A stretch of DNA of 64,000 nt from a virus. The stretch's first letter is position 1. Each line of letters opens with the position of its first letter. Below are positions 15,555-24,200 of this stretch, one piece after another. Position numbers and translations under genes: made by a program. The notes beneath the pieces are model-generated. The model was given only the letters and a program-made list of their open reading frames with translations, searched no databases and had not been told where the DNA came from. The stretch spans positions 82,440 to 146,439 of the IMG/VR virus record IMGVR_UViG_3300044644_001860; one strand, written 5' to 3'.

Positions 15555-16373
15555 ATGGCGAAAAAAACAACAGGCCGTACGAAAGACGTACTGCCGACAA
15601 ATGAAGTATTGAAATTTTTGTACGACTACGGCTATTTCGGCGGCAAGACGTGGGCGCAAGTGAAAAGCATCCGCGGCAAAGCTTTAAAAGACGCCGTGTG
15701 CGCGTACCAGAAATTTAACGGCATTAATGAGTGCGGTTGCGTGAATGAGGTTACGGCGCACCGCATCAAGAAACGCCGCTGCGGCCTTCCAGACTTTAAT
15801 CTGACGGACCCGAGCAGCGTGTGCAAATGGCCGATGAAGAAAATCACGTACCATCACGACATCGCGCTTCCGGGTTTATCCAACGAGCAGATTGCGCAGG
15901 CGTATGACATCGCTTTTTCTCAGTGGGCTGCCGTATGCGACCTTGAGCCTACCCGCGTAGACGCCCCCAACAAAGCTAACATTTATGCGCGTTCAGGCAG
16001 CGGTAAGAAACACCAACTAGACGGTTCTGGCGGCACATTAGCGTGGAGTGAACTGCCGTGCGGTGTGCACGAGACCATTCAGCTCGACCAAATGTTCGAC
16101 GAAGCAGAAGATTGGTCGTTTAACATGGCAATCGCGGTTATTTGTCATGAACTCGGTCACGCGCTTGGTTTACCGCATTTAAGTTGGGGCAACCTCATGG
16201 CGCCGTATTACGACCCGAACGTCACCGCGCCGCAAGCCGGAGACGTCGAAGAAATTGTTAAATTATATGGTTCGCGGAAGGCGCCCTATAGCGCGATAAA
16301 AGACGCTGTTATAGAAGTGAACGGCACTATTACAATTAATGGCCGCCCTTATCTGTTGATACCCCAAACGTGA
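15555..16373 (+). CDS. Matrixin-type zinc metalloprotease with peptidoglycan-binding-like prodomain and cysteine switch (272 aa)
   Basis: Residues 14-75 resemble the PG-binding/MMP prodomain and end in RRCGLPDF, with Cys76 as a cysteine switch that keeps the zinc site latent in matrix metalloproteases. The catalytic domain has HELGHALGLPH (residues 198-208, zinc ligands His198, His202 and His208, with catalytic Glu199) and a Met-turn LMAP at 214-217. A short beta-rich C-terminus follows. The start at 15555 has GGTGCC upstream. No signal peptide is visible, so export by a holin or virion delivery would be needed. Likely a lytic, virion or host-directed protease. Confidence 0.88.
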   Translation: MAKKTTGRTKDVLPTNEVLKFLYDYGYFGGKTWAQVKSIRGKALKDAVCAYQKFNGINECGCVNEVTAHRIKKRRCGLPDFNLTDPSSVCKWPMKKITYHHDIALPGLSNEQIAQAYDIAFSQWAAVCDLEPTRVDAPNKANIYARSGSGKKHQLDGSGGTLAWSELPCGVHETIQLDQMFDEAEDWSFNMAIAVICHELGHALGLPHLSWGNLMAPYYDPNVTAPQAGDVEEIVKLYGSRKAPYSAIKDAVIEVNGTITINGRPYLLIPQT

Positions 16374-16376
16374 ACA

Positions 16377-16385
16377 TGGTATATT
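16377..16385 (+). promoter_or_regulatory. Candidate extended -10 promoter element
   Basis: TGGTATATT (TG-n-TATATT) lies directly after the protease stop codon and 30 bases upstream of the next ATG. No clear -35 box. A similar TGGTATACT lies at 9322. Confidence 0.3.
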
Positions 16386-16414
16386 GACCTATTGCCTATT
16401 TAAGGGAGCTACAC

Positions 16415-16690
16415 ATGACAAATTTTCAACTAATCTCGCTCGGTGTCGCGCTCGTTGCAGTTGCCGCCGCGTACCGAAATGAATTACTTGTGCTGGTAAA
16501 GAAACTGGTCGGTCGGGCCGGCATGGGCGTGAAGCCGTCGATTGCCGTGACGATTGTGAGCGAGCTTATCTCGGTCACCGAGCTGCGTGACAAGCTCGCC
16601 GCCGAAGGTTGTCCAGAAGGCGTCGAAGCGTGCACGAATCTTCTGCGTGTCATTGTTGAACAATCGCAGCCGGCAAAAACGGCTGGTTGA
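16415..16690 (+). CDS. Small membrane-anchored protein (91 aa)
   Basis: AAGGGAG precedes the ATG. Residues 4-20 (FQLISLGVALVAVAAAY) form a signal-anchor helix. The rest is a small helical, mildly basic domain with two cysteines (ECPEGVEACT-like spacing near 68-76). No family recognised. It lies between the metalloprotease and a second secreted protein, in a cluster enriched in exported products. Confidence 0.65.
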   Translation: MTNFQLISLGVALVAVAAAYRNELLVLVKKLVGRAGMGVKPSIAVTIVSELISVTELRDKLAAEGCPEGVEACTNLLRVIVEQSQPAKTAG

Positions 16691-16710
16691 GCCTTTTCGG
16701 AATTACAGCC

Positions 16711-17160
16711 ATGAAAAAACTAGTAGCGTTACTCGCGGTCAGCTTAGTCCTGTTTTCATTCGCATTTCCGAATGGGGTCTCACTCCCGACACGGCCAGCC
16801 GTTGTGCAGCCTGAAGACGTCATCACTGCGTTTCCGGACGACGTAATTGTTTCGCTGCTGCGCAAAGCACCGGCGACAGACCGTGCGCGGATTGTCGGCG
16901 TATACAGCGGCCTTCGCACCGTGCTGATGCGAGACAAAGGCGTGCGCGTATCGAACACCGAAAAGCTGGCCGAACTGCATGCTAACACGTTGCAGCTGGC
17001 TATTAGCGAAGTCGGCAAGTATCCCGGACTAGACGTGGCAATCGACAACGTATTCAAAAAGGTTGTTGGCACTGACGATGTCGTCGCCGCCACACCGCAA
17101 ATCGTGTCCAATCTTGTAAAAGCCTGCGAAACCGTAATAGTATCCGCGCAAACAAAATGA
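16711..17160 (+). CDS. Secreted hypothetical protein ending VSAQTK (149 aa)
   Basis: The ATG at 16711 gives a textbook signal peptide (MKKLVALLAVSLVLFSFAFP) followed by a helical mature domain of about 125 residues without cysteine pairs. The C-terminus VIVSAQTK repeats that of the small exported protein at 11917-12090. The ribosome binding site is weak; an in-frame TTG at 16687 is the alternative. The end overlaps the next gene by four bases. Function unknown; periplasmic location inferred. Confidence 0.68.
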   Translation: MKKLVALLAVSLVLFSFAFPNGVSLPTRPAVVQPEDVITAFPDDVIVSLLRKAPATDRARIVGVYSGLRTVLMRDKGVRVSNTEKLAELHANTLQLAISEVGKYPGLDVAIDNVFKKVVGTDDVVAATPQIVSNLVKACETVIVSAQTK

Positions 17161-17690
17161 CTTTTATAGAACTAGTAGCGATTAGTTTGTTAGGCGCGCT
17201 CTGGTTGTTAGTCGTAATCAAATCGGTTGCGGCGCTGGCGCGTGCGAAGAGTGTGGTGATTTCGTCACCACAGGGTTTATCTGTTCGACAGATAGAAAGG
17301 GATGATGAAGCTATGGCTGATACCATGACCTATGAAATCACCGTCGCTGCTCCGGCCGCGAATGACGTCGTAAGCCGCGAAATGACTGTGGTTGTTGATG
17401 GCGTGTATCGTGATCCTGTAGTTTTTCCGGCGTATGAAGTGAATCTCGGCCAAGTAAGCGCGCCGCAAGATTCGAATGTTGTTGTATCGCTCGTCGACGT
17501 TGACGACAGCGGTAATCGGTCTGAACCGGCTACCGTTAGCTTTCAAGCGCTAGACGTTGTTCCCCCTGCAGTTCCGGGCGGACTCAGCGTCACGGTTGTT
17601 GGCGAAACGTTCGTCACCCCCGACGCGCCCGAAGTTGTTGAGCCGGAAGTAACGCCGGAAGTAACGCCTGACAGCGAAGAGAACAGCTGA
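17157..17690 (+). CDS. Membrane-anchored fibronectin/Ig-like domain protein (177 aa)
   Basis: Residues 3-24 form an N-terminal anchor (IELVAISLLGALWLLVVI). After a short linker, a beta-rich domain of about 100 residues (YEITVAAPA... VVVSLVDVDDSGNRSEPATVSF) has the strand pattern of a fibronectin type III or Ig-like fold. The tail is a Pro/Glu/Val repeat (EPEVTPEVTP). An internal ATG at 17313 with AAAGGG upstream could start a soluble version beginning MADTMTYEIT, so two products are possible. Probably a surface- or periplasm-exposed adhesion-type domain. Confidence 0.65.
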   Translation: MTFIELVAISLLGALWLLVVIKSVAALARAKSVVISSPQGLSVRQIERDDEAMADTMTYEITVAAPAANDVVSREMTVVVDGVYRDPVVFPAYEVNLGQVSAPQDSNVVVSLVDVDDSGNRSEPATVSFQALDVVPPAVPGGLSVTVVGETFVTPDAPEVVEPEVTPEVTPDSEENS

Positions 17691-17711
17691 TAATTTTCTC
17701 ATAGGTGTTTT

Positions 17712-18746
17712 ATGGCTGCAAATGACCGCGAAGTAATGTTTTCCAGCGTCTTTGACGTTGTAAAAGCCTATGAGACTGGTTTTGTCGGCGCCTACGCTGA
17801 CCCAGAAGCGGGTACCGCCCTGCGCGACTACATTAAGTCGTCGGGCGGTACCCCAAATGGGGCCGACGCTTGCACGCAGTACGGTTTGCAAGAATCTGGC
17901 GCGGGCAAATTAAGTTTGCCCGTGCTGGAGATTCTTGAACTCTATCCAGACTCTCTTCCCGGCGGTGCTCAAGGCCGTGGTGACTGCGTAAGTTGGTCGA
18001 CGCGCAATGCGGGCCTCGGCACCATGTGCTGCGAGATCAACAGCGGCATTCCTGACGACGTAACCGGAAAGCTTGAAGGCGCGCCTGAAGTAAGCGAAGC
18101 TGCGCGCGTAAATGGCGTGCTCAGCACAGAAGCCATTTACAATTGGCGCCGCCATGGGGGCGACGGCTGGAGCTGTCAGGCCGCGGCTAATGTCGTGTTA
18201 AAAGAAAGCGGCTTGTGGCTGCGTAAGAAATACGACGAGATCGACGTCGACTTCACCACATACAGTTCGCGCAATGCCGGCTTGTACGGGTCAAGAACAC
18301 CGCCTGAAGCGTGGCTTAAAATTGGGCGGGAGCACCTTATCCGCACCGCGACCGAAGCCAGTAGCTTTGAGGAAGTGCGCGACCTATTAACAAACGGTTA
18401 CTGCATTTCGTCATGCGGCGGCGAGTCGTTCTCGGAAGAGCGCGATGAAAACGGCGTATCAAAGAGAACACCGCGTGGTTGGGCGCACGCGCTCGCCTAT
18501 CTCGGCGTCGACGACCGTGACGACACCAAGAAAATTTACGGCGGGCCGCTCGTATTAGTTCAAAACAGCTGGGGTGATTGGAATAACGGCCCGCGGAAGA
18601 TTCGCGGCACGCGGTTCAGTATTCCTGTGGGCTCGTTCTGGGCGAGGTGGTCGGACATTAGCAACCGGACAGCCATTGCGTTTTCTGGCGTTAACGGTTT
18701 CCCGCCGAAGAAACTGAAGCATTTTGGCGCGCTCGGCAATATCTAG
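17712..18746 (+). CDS. Papain-like (C1) cysteine protease (344 aa)
   Basis: The papain triad elements appear in order. The oxyanion Gln87 and nucleophile Cys92 are in AQGRGDCVSWS. His259 lies in GWAHALAYLGV. Asn285 lies in the VQNSWGDWNNGP motif, the classical NSWG. Residues 1-80 are an N-terminal extension that could act as a propeptide, although no signal sequence is seen. The size fits a C1 peptidase. It lies one gene cluster after the matrixin protease, so this region holds two different proteases. Candidate substrates are host surface or phage structural proteins. Confidence 0.82.
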   Translation: MAANDREVMFSSVFDVVKAYETGFVGAYADPEAGTALRDYIKSSGGTPNGADACTQYGLQESGAGKLSLPVLEILELYPDSLPGGAQGRGDCVSWSTRNAGLGTMCCEINSGIPDDVTGKLEGAPEVSEAARVNGVLSTEAIYNWRRHGGDGWSCQAAANVVLKESGLWLRKKYDEIDVDFTTYSSRNAGLYGSRTPPEAWLKIGREHLIRTATEASSFEEVRDLLTNGYCISSCGGESFSEERDENGVSKRTPRGWAHALAYLGVDDRDDTKKIYGGPLVLVQNSWGDWNNGPRKIRGTRFSIPVGSFWARWSDISNRTAIAFSGVNGFPPKKLKHFGALGNI

Positions 18747-18758
18747 TGAGGAAATACC

Positions 18759-19079
18759 ATGGACTGGCTTTTCGCTTTGCTTTTCGGCGCCCCTGTCGCC
18801 CCACCTGATTACGTCGGGCAGGTTTCGGCTGAGGCGGCCTATTCGGCCATGCTCCAGACAGACGTACCCGAAGAAGACGACACCCGCCCTGTAAATCCAG
18901 ATTGCAAGACATGCAACGGCACCGGTCGCGTCCGTTCGGGCGACGGGCAAGGGTGGTCGAAATGCCCCAGTTGCTTTCCTCTGGCCGCGGCTATGGAAAA
19001 TCCGGCCGCCCCACTCCCGACAGGAAAGTTTCAGACTGGCGCGCCGGTAAAAAATACCTATCCGAATAGTCAAAAATGA
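18759..19079 (+). CDS. Small zinc-ribbon protein (106 aa)
   Basis: The core is CKTCNGTGRVRSG followed 9 residues later by CPSC, giving CxxCxGxG...CxxC like half of a DnaJ-type zinc finger. This probably binds one zinc ion. The N-terminus is hydrophobic (MDWLFALLFGAPVAPP) and could anchor it to the membrane or to a partner. The C-terminal 30 residues are Pro-rich. GAGGAAA lies before the start. A co-chaperone or assembly role would fit the finger type. Specific function unknown. Confidence 0.7.
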   Translation: MDWLFALLFGAPVAPPDYVGQVSAEAAYSAMLQTDVPEEDDTRPVNPDCKTCNGTGRVRSGDGQGWSKCPSCFPLAAAMENPAAPLPTGKFQTGAPVKNTYPNSQK

Positions 19080-19130
19080 CTTCGGGGGTTATATTGCCGG
19101 CAGTCGACTCGGCTTTAATAGGAGCGCGCT

Positions 19131-19622
19131 ATGACTGCGGCAAAAACCGGAAAGTGTTACACATTTCGCGGGCTTAAGTTCTACGCCCAAAACGGCTTTG
19201 TTTGTTTACACGATGAACAAAGCGGCGAGTTCTTCGTGCTGACTCGAAAAGAGTTTCTACAGCGCGCGCAGGCTCTTAGCGAAGAAGCACGGCGGCTTCG
19301 CACAATCGCGGCGGAAAACCCGGCAAAAGCGGCATGGATGTCGGCTGACCGCGCTGATTTAATTCGGGCCGTTGAAGAAATGATTGCCTGCACCGGCGAG
19401 GCTAAAGAGCAGGGCGACAGAATGGACCCCACCGTAGACGCGTGGTTTATGAAGCACCGCCCGCATCGCCGAAGTAAAATATCCATGGCGTCCGCCGCCG
19501 ACTTTACGACCTCTTTGCCCGGTAATTTGCCGCGCGGATTAGACACTGGTAAACACGTGTCGCCAGATTTTACAATAGGGGCACCAGCGACGAAACGAAA
19601 ACTCATACTCCCCGGTGAATGA
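19131..19622 (+). CDS. Hypothetical protein (163 aa)
   Basis: ATAGGAG lies about 7 bases before the ATG, and a -10-like TATATT is present in the 51-base spacer at 19090. The N-terminal 45 residues look like a small beta domain (GLKFYAQNGFVCLHDEQSGEFFVLTRKEF). A long helix follows (RAQALSEEARRLRTIAAENP), then a Ser/Lys-rich tail. No family recognised. The next gene starts directly after its stop. Confidence 0.68.
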   Translation: MTAAKTGKCYTFRGLKFYAQNGFVCLHDEQSGEFFVLTRKEFLQRAQALSEEARRLRTIAAENPAKAAWMSADRADLIRAVEEMIACTGEAKEQGDRMDPTVDAWFMKHRPHRRSKISMASAADFTTSLPGNLPRGLDTGKHVSPDFTIGAPATKRKLILPGE

Positions 19623-19623
19623 C

Positions 19624-20073
19624 ATGCCAGACGCAGACAAAGACTTGTTTAAATTAGGCTTTTTAACTCGGTGCGCGGAAGAGGGCCTAGCGCCCGAAGA
19701 AGTCTCCGTACGTATTGAAAAAGCCAGCACCAAAAGCGCGTCGTCGTTGTTTTGGCGCGCAGCCCTTCCCGCGGCCGGTGTCGGTCTTTTGTCGCACATA
19801 CTCAGCAGTGGCCAAAACGCTGCAAATGCCGTTAACACGGCCGCGAGCGGATTCGATCTTGCTGGCCGCGGCGCGTTAGCGCTTGGCAGTGCCGCCGCAG
19901 GTGCCGGTCTTTTAGGTGGTGGCGCCCTTGGTTATGGCGCCGCAAAGATTACAGAGCCGACTATCACCGATGAAGATATCAAAAAGCAAGAGTTAGCCGA
20001 GACTTATCGCATTTACGCAGAACGTGCCCGCGCCAAACGTAAGGTAAGGAAATACCGCCCACAATCGTCATGA
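19624..20073 (+). CDS. Gly/Ala-rich membrane-associated protein (149 aa)
   Basis: ATG 19624 is preferred; an in-frame GTG at 19615 is possible. The N-terminus (DLFKLGFLTRCAEEGLAPEEV) is an amphipathic helix like those starting other low-complexity proteins in this genome. Glycine-zipper hydrophobic segments lie at about residues 42-60 and 75-105. The C-terminus is basic (RARAKRKVRKYRPQSS). The pattern resembles phage internal or ejection proteins. It overlaps the next gene by four bases. Confidence 0.66.
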   Translation: MPDADKDLFKLGFLTRCAEEGLAPEEVSVRIEKASTKSASSLFWRAALPAAGVGLLSHILSSGQNAANAVNTAASGFDLAGRGALALGSAAAGAGLLGGGALGYGAAKITEPTITDEDIKKQELAETYRIYAERARAKRKVRKYRPQSS

Positions 20074-20423
20074 GCATCAACAAATATCACGGTCTCGACC
20101 GCGGCGGCCCCCGACACGACAATCAAAACCTTTTTTGGCCGGGCACGGCAGACGGTTTTCCGGCAATTGGTCCGCCCGGCGCCGCCGCGCACCTCAAAAA
20201 AGAGGAATTTGAAAATCTCGACATTCGGCTGGACTTTAAATCACAGATGTTTCAGCTGTGGGAACCGGCGCAAAAAGCGGAATTTGACGACATAAACGAT
20301 AGAATAGTAAACGGCTGGTATTACCTACAAAAACGTAGCGACCATTGGGACGAAGAAAACAAACATTACCGCGTGTGGCTAGAGTGGTGCCAAGTTTACG
20401 GAATGGTGCCCGCCCCCAAGTGA
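20070..20423 (+). CDS. Hypothetical protein (117 aa)
   Basis: This soluble protein is rich in aromatic residues (WPGTADGFPAIGP, VNGWYYLQKRSDHWDEENKHY, VWLEWCQVYG). No transmembrane segment and no known motif. The start overlaps the preceding gene (ATGA) and its stop is 10 bases before the next ATG, which has GAGAGG upstream. It is probably co-expressed with its flanking Gly-rich membrane proteins. Confidence 0.66.
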   Translation: MSINKYHGLDRGGPRHDNQNLFWPGTADGFPAIGPPGAAAHLKKEEFENLDIRLDFKSQMFQLWEPAQKAEFDDINDRIVNGWYYLQKRSDHWDEENKHYRVWLEWCQVYGMVPAPK

Positions 20424-20433
20424 GAGGTTAATT

Positions 20434-21267
20434 ATGCCGACATACGATCCTACGCCGTTTGGAAAAGAAATCGTACAGAGCGGGCTTACCGGCGCAGGAG
20501 TCGGGACCTCGGCTATGGCGCTTTACTACCTTCTCAACAGACTTCGCCCCGCCGAGCTGCCCAAAACACTTTTACAGGATCAGTCAGCCGAGAAGCTCCC
20601 GACGGCGTTAACACCGACGGAAAAAAAGAAAAAGCAGGTTAAAGACGAAGCGCTTGCTAAAACGGCAATGGGCGTAAACGACATTTACGCTAGCATCGGC
20701 AGCGCCATCCCGACGACGTTTAATCCGTTCGCCGGCAATCCCGGTTCTGGCGGCCCGGGCCTCGAAAGCCCGACAATAGCGCACGCTGGTTGGCGTACCG
20801 CGGCCAACGTCGCTGCGCTGCTCGGCGGCCTTTATGGCGGCCGGAAGCTTGTAAACACCATGGAGTCGCACAAGAAAAAGAAGCAGCTGGCGCAAGAGGT
20901 CGAAGATGCGCGCCGACAATATTTTACGGCGCTGACAGAAAAAGAGTCGCAAGTTCTTGATGCGGTTTACGAGCAGCTTGCGGAAAAAAAGGCTGATCCT
21001 GCCGGCATCGTACAACAGCAGGTTATCGGCCCCGCGTCAGACTTCACAAAGAATTACGTCGGTATTCCGCTGTGGCGCGCGCTGCTTATGACTGGTTTAG
21101 GTACCGGCGCTCTTGGCGCGCACTACATGTATAACCGCACAAAAGACACGTCGCAGTCGCGCAACCTGCAACGCGCGCAAAAAGCTCGCGCGAGGTTAAA
21201 GTCGCTGCAGGAAACTCCGTGGGTTGACCCGGCAGAACTGGAAGCCCTATCCACCGCCGCGAAGTAA
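20434..21267 (+). CDS. Multi-span membrane-associated protein (277 aa)
   Basis: The protein begins MPTYDPTPFGKE, related in style to the MTPFEFG and MLTPYDFG starts seen elsewhere. Small-residue hydrophobic helices lie at about residues 16-33, 112-128 and 212-232. A KEKKK-type linker and a long charged coiled-coil (residues 133-185) separate them. The last 40 residues are basic and helical. It immediately precedes the RNA polymerase gene by 15 bases. It could be an ejection or internal head protein; this is inferred from composition. Confidence 0.66.
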   Translation: MPTYDPTPFGKEIVQSGLTGAGVGTSAMALYYLLNRLRPAELPKTLLQDQSAEKLPTALTPTEKKKKQVKDEALAKTAMGVNDIYASIGSAIPTTFNPFAGNPGSGGPGLESPTIAHAGWRTAANVAALLGGLYGGRKLVNTMESHKKKKQLAQEVEDARRQYFTALTEKESQVLDAVYEQLAEKKADPAGIVQQQVIGPASDFTKNYVGIPLWRALLMTGLGTGALGAHYMYNRTKDTSQSRNLQRAQKARARLKSLQETPWVDPAELEALSTAAK

Positions 21268-21282
21268 GCCACGGGTGCACCT

Positions 21283-24200
21283 ATGCCGAGCATTTTGCCG
21301 TCATCCGGTTTACAGCCGCCGGCACCACAACCTGCGCAGTACCGGGCATTCGGCGACGTACCGGCACTTCGAGACAATATTTTTAACAACGCTTTGCAGA
21401 GCGCTCAAAGTATCGAGCCGATGCAAAACGATCTTTATACGCTGCGACTATCCGACGTCACTTACGACGGGCCTGAGCGGTTTACTAAAGCCGACCAGAA
21501 GAACGCTATTTTGACGCACGGCTCGCTGCACAGAAAAATGAGGGGCACATGGACTCTGCTGGACAACAAGACACAGAAGCCTGTTGCGACGAGGGCCGCT
21601 ACGATTGCCAACGTGCCGTACCTAACGGACGCCGGTACGTTCGTCAATCGGGGGGTGGAGTACACGCTGGCGCACCAACTGAGGCTGCGTCCCGGTATCT
21701 TCACACGCGAGAAAGAAAACGGGGAGCTGGAAGCCCACGTGAATGCGTTACCGGGCAAAGGCCGGTCGCACCGCTATTATCTGGACCCAAAGACGGGGGT
21801 GTTCAAGATACAGATCGGCCAAGCGCAGATTCCGGTCATGCCGTTGTTAAAAGCGATGGGGATGCGGGACAACGACATCCGGTCAGCGTGGGGGAACGAG
21901 ATCACAGCCGCGAACATGGAGAAGGGGGACGCGGGGACGATCGACAAGTTGTACCAGCGCCTAGTGTACAAGCCGAAACCGGGGATCGACGAGCTGGGAA
22001 AGATCAAGGAGATAGCGCAGGAGTTCGCGAAGACGGAGTTCGACGAGGAAGTGACAAAAAGAACGCTCGGAAAGCCGTACAAGCAGCTGACTCCGGAAAC
22101 GATCATGGACATAACGAAAAAGCTGATCGCGGTGAATCGGAAGGAGGCTGATTCCGACGACCGCGACAGCATGGCGTTCCAGCAGGTTTATGGCCCCGAA
22201 GATTTAATCGCTGAGCGTTTCGTAAAAGACAAAACTGGATTACGGCAGTTACTCTGGAAAGCAACCGCGAAAAAGTCGCTGGATCACATTCCGTCGGGCG
22301 TGTTCAACAAAGGCATTAACGCCGCCCTGATTGGCTCGGGTCTTGGTTCGTCGCTGGAAGAAATCAATCCGGCAGAAATCTTTGATCACCAGACTCGTGT
22401 AACGCGCCTAGGCGAAGGCGGCATCGGTTCGATCGACGCCATTCCCGCCGAGTCCCGCAGCGTGCAACCGAGTCATTTCGGTTTTATCGACTATTTGCGT
22501 ACGCCAGAGTCCGGCAAAGTTGGCGTCGATATGCGGTTTGCCGCCGGTGCCCGAAAAAGCCCGACAAATATTCATACGTTCGTGGTGCCGGTAAAAAACG
22601 TTCACACCGGCGACACGGTCTACAAGACGCCGCAAGAACTAGCCGACACGCCGCTGGTATTTCCGGGCGAAGAGCGCAGCGACCTGCCCATGGTAGCCGC
22701 TTTGCAGAACGGCAAAATTAAATACGTGCCTAAGAAAGACGCGCAGTTCATGTTGCCGAGCATGGACAACTCACTCTCCATGCTTTCAAACATGGTGCCG
22801 ATGAAGTCGATGTCTAAGGGCCAGCGCGTCATCATGGGTAGCCGCATGTTTACGCAGGCACTGCCCCTAGTAAACGCTGAATCGCCGTTTGTGCAGTCAG
22901 CAACGAGCGACGACCCGAATATTTCTTATGAAGACAAGATGGGCGAGCATCTTGGTGCCGTAAAAGCCTCCGCGCCCGGAATTGTCGAGAAAGTGACCCC
23001 CGACGAGATCATCATTAAAGGCGCAGACGGCAAACGACAGTCTATCGAGCTTTACAACGACATGCCGTTTAATCGCAAGACGTTGTGGACGCAAAGGCCG
23101 ACTGTGCAGCCCGGAGATCAGATTACGCCCGGGCAATTACTCGCCACGTCGAACTTTACCGATAAAAACGGCACGACGGCGCTGGGTTTAAATCTTCGCG
23201 TCGGGTATGTCCCTTTCCGCGGCCGTAACTATGAAGACGGCGTGGTTATCAGCGAATCAGCCGCCAAGCGCCTGACCAGCGAGCACATGTATCAGAACGA
23301 AGTCGAGTTTGACGACAACACGCATGTCGGCAAGCGGGCGTTTGTGAGTTTGTTCCCGGGCGTTTACGACAAAAAGATGCTGGAGCGCTTTGACGACAAC
23401 GGCGCAGTGAAAAAAGGCCAAGTCGTCAATTTCGGCGACCCGCTGGTGTTAATGGCCAAGAAGCGCGAAGCGGTGTACGGCAAAGTACACCGAGGCCGCG
23501 CTGGCAGCTTCGCTAACGAGACGATTACGTGGGACCATCATTCTCCCGGCGTAGTCACGGACGTTGGCGTAACAAAAAACGGTGTGAACGTAGTAGTAAA
23601 AGCGCAATCGCCGATGGAAGTCGGCGACAAGCTTTCTGGGCGATTTGGCGATAAAGGCGTTGTGGCTGAGATAGTCCCGGATCATCAGATGCCCCAAGAC
23701 GCCGACGGGCGTGCGATGGAGGTGCTGGTTAGCCCGCTGGGTTTAATCAGCCGCGTAAATCCGTCTCAGGTTATCGAGGCTGCGCTGGGTAAGATTTCAG
23801 CCAAGACGGGTAAAGCATATAAGGTCAAAGATTTCGATCAGGACACAGACCTCGTTGACTTTGCGCAGGGAGAGTTAGCCAAGCACGGGCTGTCAGACAC
23901 AGAAGACTTGACAGACCCGGAGACTGGTAGAAAGATTCGGGGCGTGCTGACGGGCTCCCGGTTCTACATGAAGCTCCACCATACGGCTGAATCAAAGGGT
24001 CAGGGGCGGTCTACGGGCAGTTACACAGCTGAAGGCACGCCGGCCAAGGGCGGTTCCGAAGGCGCCAAGCGCGTCGGCATGCTCGATCTTGGCGCGCTGT
24101 TAAGCCACGGTGCCGGAAAAGTTATCCGCGACGCCAAGATGGTGCGCGGCCAAGCTAATCCGGAGTATTGGGCGCAGTTCATGGCTGGCTATGACCCGCC

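Noticed and set aside
21549-22151. 200-codon alternative + frame inside the RNA polymerase gene
   Set aside because: It coincides with the codon-usage island. Its product is a Gly/Asp/Arg-rich string without motifs, and no ribosome binding site precedes its ATG, so it is most likely a compositional shadow.
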